Assembly (NCBI GenBank): GCA_036568605.1
Contig: DATCSE010000314.1
Span: forward strand, 1-5,798
Direction: 5' to 3'
Length of the DNA stretch: 5,798 nucleotides
DNA from: DATCSE01 sp036568605
GTDB taxonomy: Bacteria > Pseudomonadota > Gammaproteobacteria > Burkholderiales > Burkholderiaceae_C
In this document: piece after piece, positions 1 through 5,798 of the stretch
Layout of the letters: each line of letters starts with the position of its first letter
How positions within the stretch are numbered: the first letter of the stretch is position 1
Program-made: the position numbers and the translations under genes
Notes under the pieces: model-generated
The model's database searches: none
What the model saw: only the letters and a program-made list of their open reading frames with translations
Told to the model about the DNA's origin: nothing

Positions 1-1379
1 CCGCCATCGACGCGGTGCGCGGCTCGAACCAGCCGATCGCCGCTTACCTGGACATCGCCGAACGCGAGGGCGCGCACGTCGTCGTGCCCATCGTCGCGGA
101 GTCGTGGCCGTCGAACGCGGCAACGCGCGAAACCTTCGAAGCGCTGCTGAAGCCGCTCGAGGACGCGGTCCGGGCCGGCTGCGACGCGCTGTTCCTGGAC
201 CTGCACGGCGCGATGGTCGTGCAAGGCAGCGACGACGCCGAAGGCGAGATCCTGAGCCGCGTCCGCGCCATCGCACCCGATCTGCCGATCGCGGTGACGC
301 TCGACTATCACACCAACCTGTCGCCAGCGATGGTCGCCAACGCCACGGTCATCACCGGCTACAAGACCTATCCGCATGTCGACATGTACGAGATGGGCCT
401 GCTGGCGGGCAATCTGCTGGTGCGCGCGCTGAACGGCGATATCAAGCCGGTGCTGGCCTACCGGTGGGTGCCGCTGCTCGCGTCCATCATGCGGCATGCC
501 CCCGAGGACGGCCCGGCCGGCGACATCGTCGCCTACGCCCGCGAGATGGAGCGCAACGGCACCGTGCTCGCGGCCACGCTGCTGCCGAGCTTCCCGCATG
601 CCGACACGCCGTACACCGGAGTCTCCGCGGTGGTCGTCACCGACGGCGATGCCGCGACCGCGCAGGCGGTGGCCGACCGCATGACCGACATCGCCTGGCA
701 ACGTCGTGACGAGTTCGTGCTGCATGCGCCGCCGCTCGCCGAATCGGTCGCCCGCGCGAAGCAGCTCGGCCAGCAGCCGCAAAGCGGCCCGATCCTGCTG
801 ATCGACCACTGCGACAACTGCGGCTCCGGCGGCGCGCAGGACGTGATGGCGGTGGTCGCCGAGATCCTGCGCCAGGGGCTGCAGGACGTCGCGATCGCGC
901 CGATCCGCGACCCGGCCGCGGTGGCGCAGATGATCGAAGCCGGCGTCGGCAGCGAGGTGACGCTGGCGCTGGGCGGCAAGACCGACATGCCGACGATCGC
1001 CCTGGCCGGAAAGCCGCTGACGGTGACCGGCCGGGTCCGCACGCTGACCGACGGCGAGATCACGATCACCGGCCCGATGTACACCGGCCTGAAGACCCAC
1101 CTCGGCCGCACCGCGGTGCTGGACACCGGCGACGTGCAGATCGTCGTCACCGAACGCCACCACGAGCCTTACGACCTGGCCGTGTTCGAGCACTGCGGCA
1201 TCGACCCGCGGCGCAAGCGCTTCATCATGCTGAAGTCGCGCATCCACTACCGCGCCGCATTCAAGCCGCTGGCCTCGCACATCGTCGAATGCGCCGGCGC
1301 GGGCGTCACCAACGCCGACCTGTCGGTCTACCGCTACGAGAAGCTGGTACGCCCGATCTACCCGCTCGATCCGATCTGA
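1..1379 (+). CDS. M81 family metallopeptidase (MlrC-like), 5'-truncated by window edge
   Basis: Zinc-dependent hydrolase of the M81/MlrC family (DUF1485 N-terminal region plus MlrC C-terminal region). The founding member, MlrC, cleaves linearised microcystin fragments in the cytoplasm. Reading is open from base 3, so the true start lies upstream; 458 codons are visible and family members are usually about 490-500 residues, so roughly 35-40 N-terminal residues are missing. The GTG at base 15 is probably an internal Val. Counting that Val as residue 1, I see DLHGA (D62, H64), DYHTN (D97, H99) and GYKTYPHVD (H121). The D97/H99/H121 spacing matches, from memory, the reported MlrC zinc ligands Asp167/His169/His191; the fourth ligand (a Glu) is not securely placed. 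Further landmarks are DHCDNCGSGG (264-273, the family's DN-x-G-x-GG glycine loop, with Cys where many members have Pro), KSRIHYRAAF near 1233-1262, and the C-terminal RPIYPLD. No signal peptide or membrane segment is visible. It ends 41 bases before the binding-protein gene and is probably co-transcribed with the importer. The family call is secure; the substrate is unknown. Confidence 0.93.
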   Translation, partial: AIDAVRGSNQPIAAYLDIAEREGAHVVVPIVAESWPSNAATRETFEALLKPLEDAVRAGCDALFLDLHGAMVVQGSDDAEGEILSRVRAIAPDLPIAVTLDYHTNLSPAMVANATVITGYKTYPHVDMYEMGLLAGNLLVRALNGDIKPVLAYRWVPLLASIMRHAPEDGPAGDIVAYAREMERNGTVLAATLLPSFPHADTPYTGVSAVVVTDGDAATAQAVADRMTDIAWQRRDEFVLHAPPLAESVARAKQLGQQPQSGPILLIDHCDNCGSGGAQDVMAVVAEILRQGLQDVAIAPIRDPAAVAQMIEAGVGSEVTLALGGKTDMPTIALAGKPLTVTGRVRTLTDGEITITGPMYTGLKTHLGRTAVLDTGDVQIVVTERHHEPYDLAVFEHCGIDPRRKRFIMLKSRIHYRAAFKPLASHIVECAGAGVTNADLSVYRYEKLVRPIYPLDPI

Positions 1380-1406
1380 CGCCCATTCCGGCCACCCGAT
1401 CCACCG

Positions 1407-1412
1407 TTGGAG
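1407..1412 (+). promoter_or_regulatory. Ribosome binding site of the binding-protein gene
   Basis: TTGGAG, with core GGAG at 1409-1412, lies 8 bases before the ATG at 1421. It is the only clear Shine-Dalgarno match at a gene start in the window and it fixes the start of the solute-binding protein. The rest of the 41-base gap (1380-1420) shows no convincing terminator hairpin or promoter, so read-through from the M81 gene is expected. Confidence 0.75.
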
Positions 1413-1420
1413 TTCATTCG

Positions 1421-2998
1421 ATGACCACTCGCTCCTTGTCGTTGCGCATCGCCTCGCTCGCGCTGGCCCTGCTCGTGCCATTCGCGGCGCACGCGCAGAC
1501 CAAGACCCTGCGCGTCGTGCCGCAGTCCAACATCACGATCATGGATCCGATCTGGACCACGGCGTACGTGACGCGCAACCACGGCTACATGATCTACGAC
1601 ACGCTGTTCGGCACCGACGTCGACGGCAAGATCAAGCCGCAGATGGTCGACAAGTGGAGCGTCTCGAAGGACTCGCTCGCCTGGACCTTCGTGCTGCGCG
1701 ACGGACTCGAATTCCACGACGGCAAGCCGGTGACCAGCGCCGACGTGGTCGCCTCGCTGAAGCGCTGGTCCAGCCGCGACACCTTCGGCAGCGTGCTGGC
1801 GAAAAGCGTGGCGGCTTACGAAACGCCCGACGCGAAGACCTTCGTGATCAAGCTCAGCCAGCCGTTCGGCGTGATGCTGGAGGCGCTCGGCAAGCCATCG
1901 TCGAACGTTCCGTTCATCATGCCGGCGCGCATCGCCGCCACGCCGGGCAGCGAGCAGATCAAGGAGCAGATCGGCTCGGGCCCGTTCAAGTTCGTTGCCG
2001 AAGAGTACAAGCCCGGCGAGAAGGTCGTCTACGTCAAGAACGACAAGTACAAGCCGCGCGCCGAACCGCCGAGCGGCACCGCGGGCGGCAAGAACGTCTA
2101 CATCGACCGGGTCGAGTGGGTCATCATCCGCGACCCGCAGACCCAGTTCAATGCGCTCGTCGCCGGCGAGGTCGACATCGTCGAGCAGCCGACCTTCGAG
2201 CAGTACGCGACGCTGAAGGCAACGCCGGGCATCCAGATCGTCGATGCGCAGCCGGCCGGGCTGCAGTTCATCTTCCGCTTCAACCACCTGTACCCGCCGT
2301 TCGACAACGTGAAGATCCGCGCCGCGGCGATGGTCGCGCTGGGGCAGGAGGCGTTCCTGAAGACGCAGGTCGGCGCGCCTGGCATGTTCAAGTTCTGCAA
2401 GAGCATGTTCCCGTGCGGCACGCCGTTCTCGAGCGAGAGCACTGGTCTGTACACCGGAACGGCCGACGCGAAGAAGGCCGCGCAGATGCTCAAGGAAGCC
2501 GGCTACGACGGCAAGCCCGTCGTGCTGATGCGCCCCACCGACCTGGCCAGCATCGCGAAGCTGCCGCTGGTGGCCAAGCAGCAGCTCGAAGCCGCCGGCT
2601 TCAAGGTCGACATGCAGCAGATGGACTGGGCCACGCTGGTCGCGCGCCGCGCCAAGAAGGACGCGCCCGACAAGGGCGGCTGGAACGCGTTCATGACCTC
2701 GTGGACCGCGGGCGACATCCTGAACCCGCTGACGATGGCGATGATGAACGCCACCGGCGACAAGGGCTGGTTCGGCTGGCAGGACGACAAGACGATCGAA
2801 GAGCTGAAGGCCAAGTTTGCGCAGGCCGGCACCGACGCCGAGAAGAAGAAGCTCGCCGAAACGCTGCAGCTGCGCGCGTTCGAGACTGTCAGCCACGTGC
2901 CGCTGGGCCAGTACAACAACCCGGCGGCGTTGCGCGCCAACATCTCCGGGCTGGTCCCCGGCGGTGCGCAGGTGTACTGGAACATCAAGAAGAACTGA
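1421..2998 (+). CDS. ABC transporter periplasmic solute-binding protein, family 5 (SBP_bac_5)
   Basis: A 525-residue periplasmic binding protein that delivers a peptide-like ligand to the membrane permeases encoded downstream. The ATG at 1421 has a good ribosome site and gives a classic Sec signal peptide: Arg at 4 and 9, a Leu/Ala-rich core at about 11-22, and an AHA cleavage site before Gln26. There is no lipobox Cys, so it should be free in the periplasm. The family-5 signature runs from about 76 to 116: VDKWSVS, then LRDGLEFHDGKPVT, then SADVVASLKRW. Other family features are GSGPFKF (185-191) and NALVAGEVDIVEQPT at about 243-257. Length fits the family (about 500-550). The mature protein has only two cysteines, C326 and C332, which could form a disulfide. 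The extended frame reading upstream into the M81 gene is not used, because it would skip the ribosome site and the signal peptide. Ligand not predictable; dipeptide, oligopeptide, glutathione, opine or other small solutes are all possible for this family. Confidence 0.95.
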   Translation: MTTRSLSLRIASLALALLVPFAAHAQTKTLRVVPQSNITIMDPIWTTAYVTRNHGYMIYDTLFGTDVDGKIKPQMVDKWSVSKDSLAWTFVLRDGLEFHDGKPVTSADVVASLKRWSSRDTFGSVLAKSVAAYETPDAKTFVIKLSQPFGVMLEALGKPSSNVPFIMPARIAATPGSEQIKEQIGSGPFKFVAEEYKPGEKVVYVKNDKYKPRAEPPSGTAGGKNVYIDRVEWVIIRDPQTQFNALVAGEVDIVEQPTFEQYATLKATPGIQIVDAQPAGLQFIFRFNHLYPPFDNVKIRAAAMVALGQEAFLKTQVGAPGMFKFCKSMFPCGTPFSSESTGLYTGTADAKKAAQMLKEAGYDGKPVVLMRPTDLASIAKLPLVAKQQLEAAGFKVDMQQMDWATLVARRAKKDAPDKGGWNAFMTSWTAGDILNPLTMAMMNATGDKGWFGWQDDKTIEELKAKFAQAGTDAEKKKLAETLQLRAFETVSHVPLGQYNNPAALRANISGLVPGGAQVYWNIKKN

Positions 2999-3020
2999 CG
3001 GCCGCCGGCGCCGCGCTCCC
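2999..3020 (+). other. 22-base GC-rich gap between binding-protein and permease genes
   Basis: This gap is almost entirely G and C and contains overlapping small palindromes (GCCGGC at 3004-3009, GGCGCC at 3007-3012). A short stem, CGGC 2999-3002 with GCCG 3010-3013, is possible, but there is no T run, so it is not a standard terminator. I see no recognisable Shine-Dalgarno sequence for the next gene. Whether the structure lowers permease expression relative to the binding protein is inference only. Confidence 0.35.
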
Positions 3021-3974
3021 GTGCTGCGATTCCTCGCCCAACGTCTCGCTGCTGTCGTCCCGGTTCTGCTGGTGGTGGCGGTGGTGGTGTTCCTGATCCT
3101 GCGGCTGACGCCGGGCGATCCGGCCGCGGTGATCGCCGGCAACAACGCGACCAGCGAGGACATCGCTCGCATCCGTGACCAGCTTGGCTTGTCGCGCCCG
3201 CTGCTGTCGCAGTTCTGGATCTGGCTCACCAACACGTTGCACGGCGACCTGGGCTACTCGTTCTACCTGAACAAGCCGGTCACCGAGCTGATCGCGCAGC
3301 GCATCGAGCCGACGCTGTCGCTCGCCGCCGGCACGCTGGTGCTCGCGGTGCTGGTCGCGGTGCCGCTGGGCACGCTGGCCGCGTGGCGCATGGGCGGCTG
3401 GCTCGATCGGGTGCTGTCCGGCTTCTCGGTCGCGGGCTTCTCGGTGCCGGTGTTCGTGATCGGCTACGTGCTGATCTACCTGTTCGCGATGAAGCTGCAC
3501 TGGCTGCCGGTGCAGGGGTATCGACGTCTGTTCGGCGCCTCGAGCCAGGGCTTCGCGGCCTGGGCGCATCAGCTCGTGCTGCCGTGGTTCACGCTCGCGA
3601 CGATCTATGTCGCGCTGATCGCCCGCGTGACCCGCGCCAGCGTCTCCGAAGCGCTGACCGAGGACTACATCCGCACCGCGCGCGCCAAGGGCATCAGCGA
3701 GACCGCGGTGCTGCTGCGCCATGCGCTGGCGAACGCCGCGGTGCCGATTGCCACCGTGGTCGGCATCGGCGTTGCACTGCTGATCGGCGGCGTGGTCGTG
3801 ACCGAGACCGTGTTCGCGATCCCTGGCCTGGGCTCGCTGACCGTCGACGCGGTGCTGAACCGCGACTTCCCGGTGATCCAGGGCGTGGTGCTGTTCTTCA
3901 GCGTGCTGTACGTGCTGATCAACCTCGGCGTCGACCTGAGCTACCTGTTTCTGGACCCGAGGATCCGCTACTGA
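3021..3974 (+). CDS. ABC transporter permease, DppB/GsiC type
   Basis: Inner-membrane subunit of a peptide-type ABC importer (BPD_transp_1 family, COG0601-like), pairing with the next gene to form the channel. The GTG at 3021 gives 317 residues beginning (M)LRFLAQRL, the usual DppB-family opening; the family is typically about 305-340 residues. The frame stays open further upstream, but that extension is Arg/Ser-rich and overlaps the binding-protein gene by some 180 bases, so I reject it. Visible parts: first membrane segment about 11-29; LTPGDP at 29-34; a periplasmic stretch with QLGLSRP (54-60) and GDLGYSF (75-81); further hydrophobic segments near 99-121, 131-157, 185-202, 240-262 and 285-303; the cytoplasmic EAA loop at about 210-240 (EALTEDYIRTARAKG, with its Gly at 224), which docks on the ATPase; ETVFAIPGLG (262-271); and the conserved C-terminus LDPRIRY. 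No Shine-Dalgarno is evident, so translation may depend on coupling with the upstream gene. Substrate unknown. Confidence 0.94.
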   Translation: MLRFLAQRLAAVVPVLLVVAVVVFLILRLTPGDPAAVIAGNNATSEDIARIRDQLGLSRPLLSQFWIWLTNTLHGDLGYSFYLNKPVTELIAQRIEPTLSLAAGTLVLAVLVAVPLGTLAAWRMGGWLDRVLSGFSVAGFSVPVFVIGYVLIYLFAMKLHWLPVQGYRRLFGASSQGFAAWAHQLVLPWFTLATIYVALIARVTRASVSEALTEDYIRTARAKGISETAVLLRHALANAAVPIATVVGIGVALLIGGVVVTETVFAIPGLGSLTVDAVLNRDFPVIQGVVLFFSVLYVLINLGVDLSYLFLDPRIRY

Positions 3975-4858
3975 TGGCACGACCCACCTTGCTCGGACGA
4001 CTCTGGCGCAACAGCGCCTTCCGGTTCGGCATGCTGGTGCTGCTCGCGCTGCTCGTGCTCGCGCTCACGGCACCGCTGCTCGGCACGGTCGATCCGGCGG
4101 CGATGGATTCGGGCCACATCAACACGACGGCCGGCGAGCGCGGCGAGTTCGCGCTGCTCGATGGCAGCGCGGTGCCGCACACGTTCTGGATGGGCAGCGA
4201 CAACTTCGGCCGCGACATCTACAGCCGCGTGCTGTACGGCACCCGCACCTCGCTGTTGGTGGCCGGCTTCACCGCGATCGTCGCGATCGCGATCGGCGCG
4301 CTGCTGGGCATGCTCGCCGGCTACTTCCGCGCCGTCGACGCGGTGCTGATGCGCGTGATGGACGGGCTGATGGCGATCCCCGCGATCCTGCTCGCGATCG
4401 CGCTGGTCGCCGCGCTCGGCGGCACGCTCGCGACCGTCGTCGTCGCGATCGCGATCCCCGAGATCCCGCGGGTCACGCGGCTCGTGCGCTCGCTGGTGCT
4501 GACCTTGCGCGAGGAGCCGTTCGTCGAAGCGGCGCGCGCGCTCGCCACGCCGACCCCGGTGATCCTGTGGCGCCACGTGCTGCCCAACGCGATGGCGCCG
4601 CTGATCGTGCAAGGCACCTTCATCGCGGCCTCGGCGGTGCTGACCGAGGCGATCCTGAGCTTCCTCGGCCTGGGCCTGCCGGCCGAGGTGCCGACCTGGG
4701 GCAACATCATGGCCGAGGGCCGCGTGCAGTTCGCGCAGTACCCGAGCAACGTGCTGTTCCCGGCGTTGTTCCTGGTGCCGACGGTGCTGGCGATCAACCT
4801 GCTGGGCGATGGCTTGCGCGACGTGCTCGATCCGAAGTTCGCGAAACGGGCGGCATGA
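3974..4858 (+). CDS. ABC transporter permease, DppC/GsiD type
   Basis: Second channel subunit of the importer (BPD_transp_1, COG1173-like), 294 residues, a normal family length. The ATG at 3974 shares its A with the TGA of the preceding permease (TGATG), which implies translational coupling and fixes the start. Visible parts: a short cytoplasmic N-terminus, first membrane segment about 18-37, a periplasmic stretch at about 39-72, then the DppC hallmark MGSDNFGRDIYSRVLYGTR (73-91) and SLL. Further hydrophobic segments lie near 93-116, 132-161, 208-230 and 260-277. The EAA loop runs from about 180 to 205 (EEPFVEAARAL, then WRHVLPN). Its canonical Gly, expected seven residues from the Glu of EAA, is Ala191 here (codon GCC at 4544-4546). 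FLGLGLPAEVPTWGNIM (230-246) and LLGDGLRDVLDPK (276-288) are typical C-terminal motifs. The gene ends in a stop/start overlap with the ATPase gene. Substrate unknown. Confidence 0.95.
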   Translation: MARPTLLGRLWRNSAFRFGMLVLLALLVLALTAPLLGTVDPAAMDSGHINTTAGERGEFALLDGSAVPHTFWMGSDNFGRDIYSRVLYGTRTSLLVAGFTAIVAIAIGALLGMLAGYFRAVDAVLMRVMDGLMAIPAILLAIALVAALGGTLATVVVAIAIPEIPRVTRLVRSLVLTLREEPFVEAARALATPTPVILWRHVLPNAMAPLIVQGTFIAASAVLTEAILSFLGLGLPAEVPTWGNIMAEGRVQFAQYPSNVLFPALFLVPTVLAINLLGDGLRDVLDPKFAKRAA

Positions 4859-5798
4859 TGGGCAGCGATCACGTGCTGGTCATCGAGAACCTCGGCGTCG
4901 CGCTGCCGCCCGGCGCCGACCGCCCGCATGCGGTGCAGGGCATCAGTCTCTCGATCGCACCCGGCCAGACGCTGTGCGTGGTCGGCGAATCGGGCTCGGG
5001 CAAGTCCGTCATGGCGACCTCGGTGATGGGCTTGCTGCCGCGCGAGCTGCGCGCCACGCAGGGCAGCATCCGGCTGAACGGCGAATCGCTGCTCGCGGCG
5101 AGCGCGCAGCGGCTGCGCAGGCTGCGCGGCCAGACCATGGGCATGGTGTTCCAGGAGCCCATGACAGCGCTCAACCCGGTCAAGACCATCGGCGACCAGG
5201 TGGCTGAGACGGCCATGGTGCATGGCGGGTTGGGTCGGGCCGAGGCGCTGAAGGTGGCGCGCGAGACGCTGGACCGGGTGGAACTGCCGGCCGACCGGTT
5301 TCCGCTCGATCGATATCCGCACGAGCTCAGTGGTGGCCAGCGGCAACGGGTGGTGATCGCCATGGCGATTGCGATGCGGCCCAAGCTGCTGATCGCGGAC
5401 GAGCCGACGACGGCACTTGATGTGACGACACAGGCGCAGATCCTCAAGCTGTTGCAGCGGCTGGTCGACGAGGACGGGATGGGGATGATGTTCATCACCC
5501 ACGACCTCGGTGTCATCGCCGGTATCGCCGACAAGGTCTCGATCATGCGGAAGGGAGAGGTAGTGGAGGCAGGACCGACGGTGCCGCTGTTCCGCAACCT
5601 CCAGCATCCGTACTCCAAAGCGCTGTTCGAGGCGTCCTCCCACGTGCCGCCGCGCATCCCCCCCACGGTGACGGGTGGGGCGCCGGTGCTGGCGGTGGAC
5701 GAGGTGGTGCGGGAATACCCGCTCCCGCGCCGCAGCCTGTTCGAGAAGCGAAAAGTGCTGCGGGCGGTCGACGGCGTCAGCCTCAGGATCGAGCGGGG
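4855..5798 (+). CDS. Peptide-type ABC transporter ATP-binding protein, apparent DppD-DppF fusion, 3'-truncated by window edge
   Basis: Cytoplasmic ATPase that drives the importer; 314 complete codons are visible and the frame is open to the window end. Two adjacent in-frame ATGs (4855, 4858) both overlap the permease TGA at 4856-4858, so the first Met is uncertain by one residue. Numbering from 4855, the first nucleotide-binding domain is complete: Walker A GESGSGKS (44-51), Q-loop VFQEPMTALNP with Q100, ABC signature LSGGQRQR (158-165), Walker B LLIADEP with D182 and catalytic E183, D-loop TALD, and switch His216 in ITHD. The oligopeptide-transporter C-terminal motif HPYSKALFEA follows at 251-260. 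Instead of ending near 320-330 with a stop, the protein continues through a short Pro-rich linker (PPRIPPTVTGG) into VLAVDEVVREYPL and VLRAVDGVSLRIERG, the opening of a second, DppF-type domain; the window ends just before its expected Walker A. This organisation matches GsiA-type double ATPases of about 540-620 residues. Arginine codons shift from mostly CGC to mostly CGG after about base 5220. Confidence 0.93.
   Translation, partial: MMGSDHVLVIENLGVALPPGADRPHAVQGISLSIAPGQTLCVVGESGSGKSVMATSVMGLLPRELRATQGSIRLNGESLLAASAQRLRRLRGQTMGMVFQEPMTALNPVKTIGDQVAETAMVHGGLGRAEALKVARETLDRVELPADRFPLDRYPHELSGGQRQRVVIAMAIAMRPKLLIADEPTTALDVTTQAQILKLLQRLVDEDGMGMMFITHDLGVIAGIADKVSIMRKGEVVEAGPTVPLFRNLQHPYSKALFEASSHVPPRIPPTVTGGAPVLAVDEVVREYPLPRRSLFEKRKVLRAVDGVSLRIER

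Noticed and set aside
1380..1420. Possible promoter between the M81 gene and the binding-protein gene
   Set aside because: The gap is 41 bases with a ribosome site but no credible -35/-10 pair and no room for operators.
2999..3013. Possible terminator or attenuator after the binding-protein gene
   Set aside because: The stem is only four base pairs with no T tract, and the downstream genes need read-through; kept only as a weak structure note.
2817..3020. Upstream extension of the DppB-type frame to an ATG at 2817
   Set aside because: The extension is Arg/Ser/Thr-rich, overlaps the end of the binding-protein gene in another frame, and would bury the standard LRFLAQRL start deep in the protein.
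1358..3235. Long open frame (625 codons) on the minus strand across the binding-protein gene
   Set aside because: It is antisense to a clearly functional gene and its product is rich in Arg, Leu, Val, His and Asp, as expected from the complement of GC-biased coding DNA. No family motif, and it crosses gene boundaries.
2985..3980. Minus-strand open frame (331 codons) mirroring the DppB-type permease
   Set aside because: It covers the permease almost exactly and its product is full of His, Gln, Arg and Asp with no hydrophobic core or known motif; a shadow of membrane-protein codons.
4283..4452. Three GCGATCGC octamers in the second permease (4283, 4394, 4445) and one at 891, resembling the HIP1 element of cyanobacteria
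   Set aside because: Each lies in codons for Ala/Ile/Val runs and follows from GCG and ATC codon preference. The rest of the window does not look cyanobacterial and the octamers occur only where such residues cluster.
4321..5666. Overlapping minus-strand open frames (440 and 265 codons) opposite the second permease and the ATPase
   Set aside because: Both lie antisense to sequence with complete ABC motifs, have low-complexity compositions and no start signals. High GC suppresses stop codons on the complement.

Overview
The window is a high-GC (roughly two-thirds G+C by eye), tightly packed, single-direction operon fragment. The third-position G/C bias, the Sec signal peptide without a lipobox cysteine on the binding protein, and the gene order point to a Gram-negative proteobacterium. 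A beta- or alphaproteobacterium seems most likely, but the sequence alone does not settle the class. All five genes lie on the + strand, and I see no RNA genes, mobile elements, repeats or CRISPR.

Layout: (1) bases 1-1379, the 3' part of an M81-family metallopeptidase (MlrC/microcystinase-C-like), cut at its N-terminus by the window edge. (2) 1421-2998, a secreted family-5 (peptide/oligopeptide/nickel type) solute-binding protein. (3) 3021-3974, a DppB-type permease starting at GTG. (4) 3974-4858, a DppC-type permease overlapping the previous stop by one base. (5) 4855-5798, the 5' part of an ABC ATPase. It contains a complete DppD-type nucleotide-binding domain and then the opening of a second, DppF-type domain, so it looks like a fused DppD-DppF (GsiA-like) protein truncated by the window end.

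How they would work together: the binding protein captures a small peptide or peptide-like compound in the periplasm, the DppB/DppC pair forms the channel, and the double ATPase powers import. The cytoplasmic M81 zinc hydrolase, encoded first and on the same strand, is the likely enzyme acting on the imported compound. The substrate cannot be read from the sequence. The E. coli glutathione importer locus (iaaA-gsiABCD) is a similar peptidase-plus-importer arrangement, with an unrelated peptidase family.

This is a recognisable type of locus built from known families, not a wholly novel system. The points worth a second look are the hydrolase-importer pairing with unknown substrate, the fused ATPase, the loss of the canonical EAA-loop glycine in the DppC-type permease, a lone cysteine pair in the binding protein, the unusual start context of the DppB-type gene, and a change of arginine codon choice inside the ATPase gene.
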